The translations under genes and the position numbers were made by a program. A stretch of DNA of 64,000 bases from Agapetus fuscipes (taxonomy: Eukaryota > Arthropoda > Insecta > Trichoptera > Glossosomatidae), in assembly GCA_951799405.1 (NCBI GenBank), contig OX637351.1, positions 10,262,251 to 10,326,250 of the forward strand, read 5' to 3'. Below are positions 35,701-43,496 of the stretch, piece after piece. The notes under the pieces were generated by a model. That model did no database searches. It was not told where the DNA came from and was given only the letters and a program-made list of their open reading frames with translations. Every line of letters begins with the position of its first letter. The stretch's first letter is position 1.

Positions 35701-37039
35701 CAGCATACCCAGTTCCTGTAATGATGATTATGATGATGATGACTTGTATGACTGTCACTGCTCGACGCGGCGGTGAAGAAATGGGTCTTCATTCCCTTCT
35801 TGAAGTTCTCTATCCCTTCCTCGGCGCGCACTTCTGGGGGCAGCTGATTCCAAGTGGACGGTCCCGCAACGGTGAAAGCGCGGTCTCTGTACACTGTGCT
35901 TCTTTTTATGCATTGTGTACTACAGAGGTTAGAGCACTGTCGGCAGATCGCAGAGTGAGCCCTCTCTCACTCAGAAAAGACCTTTGGTGTTCGGTTTTTT
36001 CTGTTCAGGCAGTTGATTGTTTGTGTAAAGGGGGGATGGAATGTGACCAACCTATCCACATGATCCCATACAGCAAGCTCACACTAGCCAGGCTGAGAGC
36101 TGGTGCATCCAGGAGAGGGAAGTGGCAAGTGGTAGGGTCGCTCCAGCGGTCCTTCAGCTCTGCTCCTCCTCGCTCTGCAGGACCATCCAGCATCATCAGG
36201 AGACCTGCAAGAAGAGGAAGGTCAAATATCTGGATCTTCAGACATAGCGACATTTGAACGGTCCGTAGTCTAGTAGTTCTGATTCTCTGCAGGGCCGTCT
36301 GGCATAATCAGGAGACCTGCAAGGAGAGGAAGGCGGTGAAGAAATGGGTCTTCATTCCCTTTTTAATTCCTTGGCGCGCACTTCTGGGAGCAGCTGATTC
36401 CAAGTGGACGGTACTGTAACTGTAGCTCTGTCGCCAACGAAGTCCTCCAACGAATGCGCACCACAAAGGAGCTCCTGCCTACCATTAAGCAGAGAAAGCT
36501 TATGTACTTCGGTCACATAATGAGAAATGAGAAGTACCGTCTCCTTCATCTTATCATACAGGTTAAGATTGAGGGGAGAAGATCTCAGGGACGCCGAAGG
36601 ACATCGTGGCTGAAAAACCTGCGACAGTGTTCCGGCAGAAGCACCAAGTCGCTGTTTCGAGCCGTAGCATCTAAAAACCAACAAGATCTCAACAAGACCA
36701 CGGCTACATAGCCCGAAAAAAGTGATTATTATGTCAACAAATACCGGCCGTGAAAGCTTCGATGTACAATGCAGCATCTGAAGTCCAAATAGCCATGATG
36801 ATTGCCGATCTTCGACAGAAATGGCACAAAAAGAAGAAGGAGAATTCTTCAATTTAAATTGACAAGGATTGTTAAAACAAGGTCATCTCACCAAAAAGCA
36901 TTCTGCAAACTCCAAGGCTCTGAGGATCTGCAGGCTGGTACATGTATCTGACCACATCGTTGAAGAGAGAGCTGGTCTTCTCAATGCTGAAGAACTTCTC
37001 CAGCACCCAGCGGAGCCTGTCCTCCCAGGCTCCTGACAT
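23369..37039 (-). CDS. GGCX: Vitamin K-dependent gamma-glutamyl carboxylase, 9 coding exons
   Basis: Nine exons on the minus strand join into 2160 bases (719 residues plus stop) with every splice phase consistent. The enzyme is an ER membrane protein that uses vitamin K hydroquinone, CO2 and O2 to convert Glu to Gla in secreted proteins. Conserved blocks by rebuilt residue number: FPLLDA (about 78-83), WNNHSYLFG (133-141), the active-site LKKF (192-195; Lys194 matches human Lys218), His136 (human His160), [38 protein letters not shown], the DVW-SLNGR block and FIADFPG. Cys76 and Cys500 match the human Cys99-Cys450 disulfide. Oddities are a roughly 90-residue acidic insertion in exon 6 and a C-terminus shorter than human (758 residues in all). 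The start ATG is the first Met of exon 1; an acceptor-like site just upstream suggests a noncoding 5' exon outside what I can identify. A Drosophila homologue of this family is established. Confidence 0.95.
23902..24275. repeat. Interleaved inverted repeats in the last GGCX intron
   Basis: Three inverted pairs overlap. TTCTTGTTTGCCGTATAGACCA (23943-) mirrors 24129-24165. ACTAATGTGTCTTAT (23910-) mirrors 24085-24110. The block with TTCTACACAATGTGAGCTAAG (24010-24077) mirrors 24196-24270. Confidence 0.7.
24498..24778 (-). mobile_element. SINE-G in a GGCX intron
   Basis: It runs from the tail (CTAAGCTACACATATAGTG) to the head ending AGCTATCGACCGG-like at 24778. The middle is shortened at about 24628. 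Confidence 0.8.
25543..25825 (-). CDS. GGCX: GGCX exon 8
   Basis: Residues 494-587. QYARCVKSRL carries Cys500 (human Cys450), followed by HVDVWTSLNGRPRQRLWDP and, at the end, VIFIADFPG. The acceptor is TTGTCAACAG and the donor CCAG|GTGATC. Confidence 0.96.
25876..26067. mobile_element. TTA-target MITE (Harbinger-like)
   Basis: This 192-bp element has inverted ends GGGCCTGTTGCACCAA / TTGGTGCAACAGGCCC and is flanked by TTA at 25873-25875 and 26068-26070. Subterminal blocks AAATTTGGTT / AACCAAATTT are also inverted. Confidence 0.85.
26090..26540 (-). mobile_element. Composite SINE, eroded
   Basis: A SINE-G part (26090-26340) joins a SINE-M part at CTATAGACTGAACTTTTTGCG, the same junction as other composites. 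SINE-M body phrases continue to about 26530. A forward SINE-M 3' piece follows at 26543-26640. Confidence 0.65.
27003..27291 (-). mobile_element. SINE-G, head-truncated
   Basis: The tail, body and part of the B box (CGAATCGAACCCTTGCTC) are present. It stops at GGCATGGAATGC. Confidence 0.75.
27325..27590 (+). mobile_element. SINE-S copy
   Basis: Head GTGTTATGGCCGAGG and GGTTCGATCCCC, body CTGGTTCAACAGATG and GGCCAGGCAGAATAGGTTGG, A-rich end. An AT-rich insertion of about 65 bp (27455-27520) separates the halves. Confidence 0.7.
27728..27898 (-). CDS. GGCX: GGCX exon 7
   Basis: Residues 437-493, starting [21 protein letters not shown], one of the most conserved blocks of the family. The acceptor is TTGCTGTTTCCCAG and the donor ATG|GTGAGA. 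Both ends are phase 0. Confidence 0.96.
27974..28205. mobile_element. hAT-like MITE, complete
   Basis: This 232-bp element has inverted termini CAGTGGCGAAGGGTGCCATA / TATGGCACCCTTCGCCACTG. Flanks TAACCTAC and TAACTAC are consistent with an eroded 8-bp duplication of the SINE-G sequence CTAAGCTAC. Confidence 0.85.
28487..29404 (+). pseudogene. CR1/L2-like LINE ORF2, 5'-truncated
   Basis: A 274-residue open frame (28491-29315) covers the part of the reverse transcriptase after the YADD box (NNGLILNMDKTE, LLGILLDRNLTL, DYCSTLYSG) and the C-terminal FGDRAFCVAGPVEWNRLPPG. The 3' UTR ends around AAATAAATAAGCC. The frame is intact but catalytically empty because motifs up to YADD are missing. It inserted into a SINE-G inside the GGCX intron between exons 6 and 7. 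Confidence 0.9.
29430..29600 (+). pseudogene. L2-like LINE C-terminal scrap
   Basis: REIAGSSHFQRRLKTDMF resembles the last residues of CR1/L2-type ORF2 proteins. No upstream domain is present. Confidence 0.45.
29713..30203 (-). CDS. GGCX: GGCX exon 6 with acidic insertion
   Basis: Residues 273-436. It opens with MFPWVCLATTPLFF and ends LPYSHFITQ, both conserved. Between them, residues about 313-405 are a hydrophilic stretch rich in Glu, Lys, Ser and Asn that has no counterpart in the shorter human loop. The exon is open throughout, with a good acceptor (TTTAACTCAG) and donor (CAG|GTATTT), so the insertion looks like real coding sequence rather than a retained intron. Confidence 0.92.
30535..31021 (+). 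mobile_element. PLE-like remnant with inverted terminal arms
   Basis: An open frame (about 30628-30914) reads RLVKEAIEIHRHPNFNRDD followed by KLSSIWRPV, the C-terminal signature of Penelope-like retroelement proteins after the GIY-YIG domain. It lies between inverted arms of about 75 bp (30557-30632 and 30945-31021). The 3' side contains a hammerhead-like motif. Reverse transcriptase is absent. Confidence 0.65.
30925..30966 (+). ncRNA. Hammerhead-ribozyme-like motif
   Basis: CTGAAGA (30929-30935), one extra C, stem II GTCG/CGAC (30937-30940 with 30951-30954), GAAA (30955-30958), then CGTA. Stem I is TCTC (30925-30928) with GAGA (30963-30966). Activity is unproven. Confidence 0.4.
31058..31100 (-). 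ncRNA. Hammerhead-like motif, left arm
   Basis: On the minus strand: TGTAC (31100-31096), CTGACGA (31095-31089), an extra T, stem II GGAAAC/GTTTCC, GAAA (31072-31069), CCGG, TC, then GTACA (31062-31058) which pairs with TGTAC. CTGACGA fits the CUGANGA consensus. Confidence 0.5.
31119..31161 (+). ncRNA. Hammerhead-like motif, right arm
   Basis: TGTAC (31119-31123), CTGATGA (31124-31130), an extra T, stem II GGAAAC/GTTTCC (31132-31137 with 31141-31146), GAAA (31147-31150), palindromic CCGG, TC, then GTACA (31157-31161). Confidence 0.5.
31225..31307 (-). mobile_element. Old SINE-M head with a Met-type anticodon arm
   Basis: On the minus strand the anticodon arm is CGGA-CTCATAA-TCCG (31278-31264), a perfect stem with CAT in the loop. 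Box A is TAGTGGTTAAC-like. This supports a tRNA-Met origin of SINE-M. Confidence 0.7.
31633..31796 (-). CDS. GGCX: GGCX exon 5
   Basis: Residues 218-272, including [19 protein letters not shown] and [12 protein letters not shown], both hallmark blocks of the family. The acceptor follows TTCTTTTTAG and the donor is ATTG|GTAAGC. Confidence 0.95.
31985..32101 (+). repeat. 12-bp minisatellite
   Basis: About nine to ten units of CTTTCCAGCTAC/T, with the last units diverging (ACATATCCAGCT, ATTCTTTAGCT). Confidence 0.9.
32110..32345 (+). pseudogene. RTE-1 LINE C-terminus and 3' UTR
   Basis: The frame reads SRGRGRPRKVWMDQIS, then ANEWDIKSHNKRRVCMKK and KEACKDRKKWWLN before the stop. The 3' tail is GTTGGCGGCTAGGG. 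It starts abruptly at the minisatellite. Confidence 0.7.
32395..32572 (+). repeat. REP-A, 3'-truncated
   Basis: TTCCTTGACTGATAGGTTGG to GCATGTTTAAGCGCGAA. The TTAGA tail is missing. Confidence 0.75.
32573..32870 (-). pseudogene. Possible LINE fragment
   Basis: A 62-residue minus frame begins MITGESLQDRICYDHIRKAC, reminiscent of the RTE-type segment that follows the reverse transcriptase. Only this short similarity supports it. Confidence 0.35.
32896..33081 (-). CDS. GGCX: GGCX exon 4 (catalytic lysine)
   Basis: Residues 156-217. It contains WNYFILKFQFFMMYFVAGLKK followed by FNVEWLSGY. The second Lys of LKK (about 194) aligns with human Lys218, the active-site base. The acceptor is TCTTTCAAG|G and the donor CAG|GTGAAT, phase 2. 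Confidence 0.96.
33177..33416. mobile_element. MITE-T, complete foldback
   Basis: Inverted arms of about 85 bp start TACCCT-AGTACGAGTT and include AAGTAAAGTTTACGGAAAG. It lies about 95 bases upstream of the GGCX exon 4 acceptor. Confidence 0.85.
33417..33556 (+). mobile_element. SINE-G 3' half
   Basis: CTGGGAAACACCCACTTCAA to TATGTTTAGCTTAG, abutting MITE-T. Confidence 0.7.
33690..33935 (+). promoter_or_regulatory. Promoter-like segment inside a GGCX intron
   Basis: CCAACCAATCACAAT (CCAAT-type, about 33782), TTAAATA (about 33827) and the initiator-like ATCAGTGC (about 33877) are in promoter order, followed by a donor-like GCGGGTAAATG at about 33925. It could be an LTR promoter or a host 5' exon. 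No downstream coding exon was found. Confidence 0.35.
34672..34740 (+). repeat. REP-B copy
   Basis: REP-B is a ~80-bp repeat beginning AATCCTGTGCGGGAGACTC and containing GTCTATGACAC. This copy is diverged at its right end. Confidence 0.6.
34745..35120. other. No gene seen (intron 3)
   Basis: AT-rich intronic sequence directly downstream of the exon 3 donor. No repeat recognised. Confidence 0.4.
35126..35291 (-). CDS. GGCX: GGCX exon 3
   Basis: Residues 101-155. The acceptor is AATGTTCCAG|GT and the donor AT|GTAAGA. It encodes the membrane segment [21 protein letters not shown]; the His136 in this block corresponds to human His160, which is implicated in catalysis. Confidence 0.95.
35445..35655 (-). 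mobile_element. RTE-1 LINE fragment
   Basis: The minus strand reads a diverged RTE-1 segment (weakly resembling MRWFGHVERMNDD of the copy at 52380) ending near 35450. Confidence 0.5.
35660..35900 (-). pseudogene. CR1/L2-like LINE C-terminus
   Basis: YRDRAFTVAGPSTWNQLPPE followed by a KKGMKTHFF end matches the same region of the 28.5-kb LINE but belongs to another subfamily. Its 3' half is repeated at 36330-36430. Confidence 0.65.
36052..36204 (-). CDS. GGCX: GGCX exon 2
   Basis: Residues 50-100, beginning LLMMLDGPAERG and containing CHFPLLDA, with Cys76 at the position of human Cys99. The acceptor CTTCCTCTTCTTGCAG|GT is strong and the donor is ATAG|GTTGGT. It covers the first membrane region. 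A damaged second copy of its 5' end lies about 90 bases upstream in the intron. Confidence 0.93.
36281..36430 (-). repeat. Duplicated GGCX exon 2 edge joined to LINE sequence
   Basis: 36281-36333 repeats the exon 2 acceptor and first codons (TCAGGAGACCTGCAAG-AGAGG) with several mismatches. It runs directly into a second copy of the LINE end seen at 35770-35860. Confidence 0.6.
36435..36840 (+). pseudogene. RTE-2 LINE C-terminus
   Basis: LLPTIKQRKLMYFGHIMRNE, IEGRRSQGRRRTSWLKNLRQ and the out-of-frame IAMMIADLRQKW tail are characteristic of an RTE-type LINE widespread in insects. It is broken by stops. Confidence 0.7.
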
Positions 37040-37064
37040 TCCAGACTTCAAGAGGAGCAGAATC
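36892..37064 (-). CDS. GGCX: GGCX exon 1 (first coding exon)
   Basis: Residues 1-49. The ATG is at 37039-37037; the exon can begin at 37064 after a pyrimidine-rich acceptor ending TTGTTAG, so 37040-37064 would be 5' UTR (or eight extra in-frame residues). The peptide VVRYMYQPADPQSLGVCRMLF aligns with the human segment ending in SLAVFRFLFG. The donor is G|GTGAGA, leaving phase 1. Confidence 0.88.
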
Positions 37065-37538
37065 TAACAATGAGAGTAGCTTCAATCAATTGTTGATGAT
37101 TTATTTATTTCACTTGACGAAAAGCTCTAAAACCTGTCACAATCTCTTGAAAATTATTCTTATTTTGTTCAAATACTTGGTACTATTATTTGTGGTATCT
37201 ACCTACCTACAAGAAGTTACAAATAAAATACGTAATGTAAAACTTATAATGTAATAATTAAACACAGTTTTTCTTCACGACTTGATTCATTTCTTGAGCG
37301 CTTTCGATGTTTTCACACAACACCAATCAAGATCATACAACAATCAAGAGAGCAACTAATCTTTAAACTGTAAATAAAATACGCATCAGAAAATAACAAA
37401 AATCAAAGTAAAAAGATGCCTTTTTGACGCGAAAACAAGTGAGACTCATGTTTTTTTAAATTAATTGAGTCGCATAGAACCAAAGGCGCCAATCTATGAT
37501 TTTTTGGGAAAATGAGATTAATGTAGGGAAAGAAGGAA
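37065..37538. other. No gene seen upstream of GGCX exon 1
   Basis: AT-rich. A noncoding first GGCX exon and promoter are expected upstream but no clear donor or core promoter could be chosen. Confidence 0.35.
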
Positions 37539-37539
37539 A

Positions 37540-37596
37540 ATTATTGTCTCACTATTTCCATTGTCTCACTATTTCTATTGTCTCACTATTTCCATT
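37540..37596 (+). repeat. 18-bp tandem repeat
   Basis: Three units of ATTGTCTCACTATTTCC/T-T. Confidence 0.85.
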
Positions 37597-37602
37597 GATT
37601 TA

Positions 37603-37852
37603 TTCCTTGACTTATAGGTTGGTATGAGGCTGACCACCCATACTGTAAAAAATGGTTCACTTTGCCAGTGTCACCCCTGTTTCAGGGAAGGTCGGCAAAA
37701 GTTGTGGGGCTTATGTTCATTTGAGGTTTGAATTTCATTTGTAAGTACACAATCAGCATTTGTAAGCGCGAACTACACGTGTTTGTTTGTGGGCATACAT
37801 CTGAGAGCTTTGAATGAATATATCCTTGCAACTTAGATTATAGATATCTCAT
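37603..37852 (+). repeat. REP-A copy
   Basis: Complete forward copy of the ACACGTGTTTGTTTGTGGGC subfamily. Confidence 0.85.
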
Positions 37853-37895
37853 TTCCTAAAACAAATCTAGATCAGCCTGTAATTCTGTATGATTC

Positions 37896-37980
37896 TATAA
37901 TCTATAATCTAAGTTGCAAAGATATATTAACATTCAAAACTCATATCAAATGCATGTCCACAAACAAACACGTATAAGTG
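37896..37980 (-). repeat. REP-A tail fragment
   Basis: ATAATCTAAGTTGCAAAGAT to ACAAACAAACACGTATAAG only. Confidence 0.7.
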
Positions 37981-38449
37981 ATTCATCTGTTAAAATTTAA
38001 ATTTAAACTTTGTGTTAGTAATTTATAATTAAGTAATTAAATTATTTGTAAATTAAATTATGGCTTCACGATTTTTATGTCACCGACTTGACTTGAACAA
38101 ACTTATCATTTTACTGAATCTACAAACATTTACTTAAAATGGAGACTTGTAAAATGTTTTCAGTGATGTATCCAGTGGCACTGCTAGTACAGACTGTGTG
38201 TTTAGGAGTTGTGAAGAGAGATTTATCCATTGACTTATGATATCTGTGGAATAGAAATTATTTTAACGAAAATAGACATTATTTAAACTTACTTACGAAA
38301 ATGCTCATTAAGAAGAAAGAGAACAAAGAACTTGACCGTTGCATTTCTTCTTGGGTGAATGTAAAAAAAATCCTAGTTGGTATTACTGCGAATAATAATG
38401 GCTGCCGAATCAGTCGGAACGTAGATAGAGTTTATTTATTTATTTATTG

Positions 38450-38700
38450 CAACTCCTTGACTGATAGGTTGGTATGAGGCTGACCACCCGTGCTGTAAAA
38501 ATCGGTTCACTTTTGCCAATGCCACCCCGGTTCAGGGAACGGCGGCAGGAGTTGCAAGGTTTATGTCCATGTGAGGTTTTCTTTATTTGTATGCACACAT
38601 GCAGAATGTGTAGGCGCGAACCTACATGTGTCTGTCTGTTACTAGGCATGCATTTCATATGAGCCATATCTTTGCAGCTTAGATTATAGATTATAGACAC
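38450..38700 (+). repeat. REP-A, old subfamily
   Basis: CTCCTTGACTGATAGG to TTTGCAGCTTAGATTATAG with CCACCCCGGTTCAGGG in place of the usual hairpin. Confidence 0.75.
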
Positions 38701-38835
38701 ATTGTGCCTTTTACATACATACTTCAAAAAATACAAAAACACAATAGGTACCTCGAAAAAAAACAAAAGCAAATAAAAAGTATAAAATGAAACACGCGGT
38801 ATAAATATTGTGATCGCTAAAATAGACGAAGTTTT

Positions 38836-39220
38836 AAGGAAAAGGGCATTGTTTTAAGACATTATGGCATGTGTTATTATAATAAACTTGGGTGTCAAAA
38901 CACAAAATGGATTTGGACAAAATGGCGAATGAGATTGCGAATGAATGGAATCTACAGAGTGGAAACAAAAGAAGAGCGTGCATGAAAAGAGTGATGAAAC
39001 TAGATGAGATGAAAGAAGTATGCAAGGACAGAGTCAAGTGGAGGCACATGTGTGGAGGTATCGGCCACCCCTAGAGGAATGGCGGCAGGAAACAAGACAA
39101 GACAATGCCTTATTTCGTATGACTACACTATACACACCACTGCAACGTTTGACAGGACTGAGACAAATGTAGCTATAGTATGCACATAATATGTATCAAT
39201 GCAGTATGTTAGTTTCTGCT
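38836..39220 (+). repeat. Inverted copy of GGCX intron 2 sequence, interrupted
   Basis: AACACAAAATGGATTTGGAC and GCAACGTTTGACA-GACTGAG also occur, on the opposite strand, just upstream of GGCX exon 3 (35300-35450). Here the block is interrupted by an RTE-1 C-terminal fragment at about 38922-39093 (NEWNLQSGNKRRACMKRVMK). Confidence 0.6.
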
Positions 39221-39224
39221 CCTC

Positions 39225-40085
39225 TATGATATTACTCAATGGTTTTGTCCTAAGACAATGTGAATCTGCGTAGGAAGAAGCGACAAGCCCGCAGTAACTA
39301 GAAGTGACGCGACCAGCCCGCAGTAACCAGAAGTGACTCGAGTGTCAGCGCGGGAAACCAGCGGACTGGAAACGAATGTGAAGGTAAGATGATTTTTATT
39401 GTCAACATTAACTATCATTATTCAATCAATATTTTTTTAAAAGAAACTAAATTTTTGCGTTACAATGAATTGAAAAATAAGAAATTGTGTCGTCACGCGA
39501 CCGGGTTGCTAGAGAAAGGATATACAAATGTTTTGTTATTGGTTTCTTAAAAATAAAATACAATTTAATAATATCTAATAATAAAATAAAATAAAATTAC
39601 CTGTACATTTCCTTAGACGTGACGTTTCCCCGCGGAGAAAAAAAACGAAATTCAAATTTGTGCCGAGTCCATTGAGAATATCAAAAAGCTTGGTATGGCA
39701 CATTTTTAATTTTTATGAGGTCCGCACGTGAATGACATGGACAAAATCGTGTCGTCATCTAGCCGGGTTGCTAGGAAAAATACATACAAACATTTTGTTT
39801 TTGGTTGCTAAGGTCGGCAGTTCCATTCAAGACTGACGTTTGCTCGCTGATAAAAAAAGTTCCAAATACAGAAAAAATCCGACCTCCATATAATATAATT
39901 TCCTGTAGGTAAACATTTGATTACTAAATTAAACTAATTATTATTGCACAAATAACAATCCTTGTGACATAGTGTATAATAAAAGGTGTGACAGCTCGGA
40001 TAAAGCGCGATGGTGATTTTTAATTGTACATACCTACTTGCGGGTCCCATGTTCATAGTTTATGGGAGAAAAAAAATGATCTTTG
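39225..40085. other. No gene seen; small duplication
   Basis: A 29-bp unit containing AGCCCGCAGTAACTAGAAGT is present twice at about 39280-39337. The remainder is AT-rich. Confidence 0.45.
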
Positions 40086-40089
40086 TTAA

Positions 40090-40330
40090 TAAGAATATTA
40101 TTAGGATGATTTTTTTGGTGAGCACTGTTTTTGTGTATATCCCACCTCAAGATTCCTCTGCGAGCTTGGTCGTCGCTGTAGAATGCGCCCGAGTTGCTGC
40201 GCGGCTGGATGGACTTTAGTGACCGGTCTTTAGTAAAGGAACCTAATGAATATTTTTTGTACTACACCGGGATTCAAACCCACATCCTGCCATTTACGAG
40301 TCAGAAGTGTTAAACATAAGACGAACCAAT
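40090..40330 (-). mobile_element. SINE-M, diverged
   Basis: Tail AGGATGATTTTTTTGGTGAG to B box GGGATTCAAACCC. The A-box side is eroded. Confidence 0.65.
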
Positions 40331-40537
40331 TCTTGTTATTTGGCAGCCAATAAGCTGGTCGAAAGCCTTCCCGTCGATGATACTAGTTCCCTTTGGAAGA
40401 GTAGCAGACCAGCAATCATTCAGATCTGTCTCTTTCACATGTTCATCCGTCTTGGCATGCGGGGATATTTTGTTAAATAAATAGAAGAAGAAAATCAATG
40501 TTACCCACAGAATTAAATAACGGTGGTGTACTGACAT
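40310..40537 (-). other. Unassigned open frame with an N-terminal hydrophobic segment
   Basis: A 75-residue frame begins with a true ATG; residues about 8-21 (LILWVTLIFFFYLF) are hydrophobic like a signal anchor, followed by a polar segment (HVKETDLNDCWSATLPKG). The last codons run into the neighbouring SINE-M. It could be a first exon of a type II membrane protein or chance. No good donor is visible. Confidence 0.2.
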
Positions 40538-40539
40538 CT

Positions 40540-41580
40540 GTGTTTAAACCTAAAAATCTTTTTACAAATTACAAGAATACTTTTGATATTTTGTTGCTGT
40601 GCAAATTATAATTATCTTTGAATACTACTTTGAATACCCACTAATTTTCTCTTATTATATTAAAACAGTTGTTGAAACAAATGTTGAAAATGATCTATAA
40701 GCGTAAAATAATTAAAATAAACCTTATTTAGTTTCAGCGGCTATGCTACTGGCATCTATGTATCATTAATGAAAGTTTTTGTAGTACGCCTTCAAACCTT
40801 TTTTAGCTTACATAAGCTTTACAGTTTAAATCATAGATGTCGAAACAGTACCGTATTTTGAGTAATGTAAACACGTCATGATAATCTTTTTATTATGTCC
40901 TTTCATTTCAAAGCCCATTAGGTTTTCATTACGCTGAGGAAATTTTTCATATTTTTAATACCGAAAATTTCGTGTGTGATGTTGCTTCGTCAACTATATA
41001 GGAAAAACTCGTCAAAAATCTTCAAAATCGATTTTCTGAAAAAATATTTTTACTTTTTACTTAGTAGTCGAAAACGTTTGTGTCCAAATAATTAAAAAAT
41101 AAAGAGTGACATTTTGCGGACTTATTTCTGCAGGAATATATATATATGTATAAAAATAGTTTGAAATGGTTTTATTAGTAGAAAACTTTGGATAAGATAT
41201 ACAAAATTTCTTGATAAAACACCTTATTTATAAAACTATCTTACGTTTACCAAATGACATTTATTGACTTGATTTGCTGTTTTGTTTATTATTATTAAAG
41301 TTGCAGATCCACTAACAAGATAGCGTAGGCCTAGCGAGCAAAGTGCACAACTCTGTAATTTATTATTTATTTTGAATAACGGTGCAGTTAGTTGTTAGTC
41401 GCAACAACTGACCTTTTAGTTTAATAAATAATTTATTTAAAATAATAATGAGCGGCCGAGCTGACAAATAAAGCAACTGCTTAAAGTGGGTCAAGCAAGG
41501 AGAACAATCGACTAAGTAAATATTATTATAACTTGTAATCGAAGTTGCAAAGATAAATAAACATTTAAGATTCATGTGAA
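40540..41580. other. No gene seen
   Basis: AT-rich intergenic DNA. A short reverse REP-A tail lies at about 41532-41585. Confidence 0.4.
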
Positions 41581-41584
41581 ATGC

Positions 41585-42110
41585 ATGTGGCTGAAAAACC
41601 TGCGACAATGTTTCAACAAAAGTACCGAATCCTTGTTTCGAACCGCAGCTCAAATATAGTCAAAATAGCCATGATGATTGCCATGAAGTAGACCGACATT
41701 CTGTCTATTTTTCTGTATTCTTTTCCGCCTCCAGGTGGTTGGCCACTTAGTCAGAGAGCGCCTCCCGAACAGTCTCAGTAGTAGCATCTCGAATTCTAGC
41801 TCAGAATCACTTTGCATTTTTGTTTGTAACTTTAAAATCCTCGAGACCTAAGCCCTCACGGCTATAATCTTTCAGTGATTTCTGAGCCTCCTTTAGTCCT
41901 TTGCTTTGTGAAAACACTTGGGAAAGTGTAGCTTCACGGGAGGGCCTTCTGCCACTCGCATCTCACATAACTTTTGCATGCGAGTCCTGTGACACATCCC
42001 CGGATGGGATGGATATACAGGGCGTGGGCCAGTGGAGGGGAGACTGACCCTGAGAGAAGGTGTTGCCGATCTTTGATAGAAGTGGCATCAAAAGAAGAAG
42101 AATGCACATT
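41585..42110 (+). mobile_element. RTE-2 LINE 3' pieces
   Basis: TGGCTGAAAAACCTGCGACA (41587) and GTTGCCGATCTTTGATAGAA (42060) match the two ends of the 36435-36840 copy. The DNA between them (about 41700-42055) is unrelated and probably inserted. Confidence 0.5.
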
Positions 42111-42114
42111 CTAC

Positions 42115-42805
42115 GAATCTTGAATCCACCGGTTCTATAATTTAGTGAGTGATTTCTCTTGTATGGAATACGTTAAGGGGTCACTCCCTCACATTCAAAT
42201 CCGGGCAAACTCCCATGTTTTATGCATTCTCGCAGGGTTATTCATGACACATTTATTCCACAGCTGATCCATGGATCCTCGTTTCTCTGTACGGAAGTTT
42301 CACGTTAGGTGGCGGTTGAGCTATGGATTAGCTGTGAGTGAATCACATCGTTGAGGTAAATTGTTGAGGAAATCCTGCAACAAAAAACACACAGATCGTT
42401 TTTTATCTATCGGCATAATCAATTGGAGAATTTTATTTTGAGAATAATACATGCAAAAGTTTGAGAACTAGTTAAGGCACAGGCGTTGTCAATTCTGCAG
42501 TTAAAATACTTGTTCCTATTGGTACGTTTTCTGCTGGATTATTTTTAATTAAAAATGCCGGAGTTTATTTTTTAAGAATTTATTTTTTACAATTTACAAT
42601 CTATTTCACACTTGAGAGTCACTGGTTATGTGTGTTATTTAGCAAAGTGCTTTATTGCGACTGCTTGGCTGTCCTACCATTTTGACCTCTTATATAGTAA
42701 AACGGAGGGATCTTTCTCCCAATTTCTGGACTATTCCATCACCAGAATATTTACGCACACTACCAGGAACTGCTAGATGATTCCATACTACTTGCATTGG
42801 TGTGT
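42115..42805. other. No gene seen
   Basis: Nothing recognised on either strand. Confidence 0.4.
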
Positions 42806-42809
42806 GTGA

Positions 42810-43028
42810 AGGGTGCCATACAACTCGATTACCATCGGTTTCCCTTTTAAAATGAGGCAAAATGATAATAAAGTAGACTGCATGGTTTTAATGGGGAAAA
42901 AATACGTATTGTTTATTTGGTTTTAAAAGTATTTTTTTACTTTGTGCCTATATTTTTTAATTACTTTGTTGCCTCATTTTAAAACCGAAGCCGATGGGAA
43001 TCGAGTTGTATGTCACCCTTCGCCACTG
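42810..43028. mobile_element. hAT-like MITE copy
   Basis: Its left end has lost CAGTGGC, while the right end CACCCTTCGCCACTG is intact. The interior matches the 27974 copy, including AAGTAGACTGCA and TTTGTGCCTATATTTTTTAA. Confidence 0.8.
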
Positions 43029-43271
43029 AGTCTGTGAGTGTGTAGTCATTTTGATGTACCTATGTGTGTAAGGTCGCATGTACTCGAAGTTCACAACACT
43101 ATGTTAGATCTAAAATCTATCTGTTGTGGAACTCCCTCCTGTGATGCAGAAGACCAGCTGTTCTTCTATCTCTTGGGTGGGTGGGCCTGATGGACGCTGG
43201 CCGTCTGGTATTTCATTTACAACGACTCGAGTATACCTGTCTTCACTCATACGGTCTACGTGGGCCCTCCA

Positions 43272-43374
43272 AGGCTGGAAGTCTCATCACCACGACCATT
43301 CTTACCTACTGAACATCGGTAATATTTGTATGAAGACTAATCAGCTGTACACTTGCGGCAATCGTGGATTGACT
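43272..43374. mobile_element. MITE-P, left half
   Basis: AGGCTGGAAGTCTCATCACC through AATCAGCTGTACACTTGCGG. The right arm is absent. Confidence 0.7.
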
Positions 43375-43496
43375 AAATTGGAATTGAATAAAAATTGAAT
43401 AAAAAAATTGAATAAAAAATTAAATTCGAAATGAATACAAAACCCTGAAAATTTGTACCCCTTCCTGAAGCAGGGTGACGTTAGCAAAGTGAATCT

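Noticed and set aside
35664..35894. Additional GGCX exon between exons 2 and 3
   Set aside because: The frame matches LINE C-termini (DRAFTVAGPSTWNQLPPE), and exons 2 and 3 already join in phase and align contiguously with the human protein.
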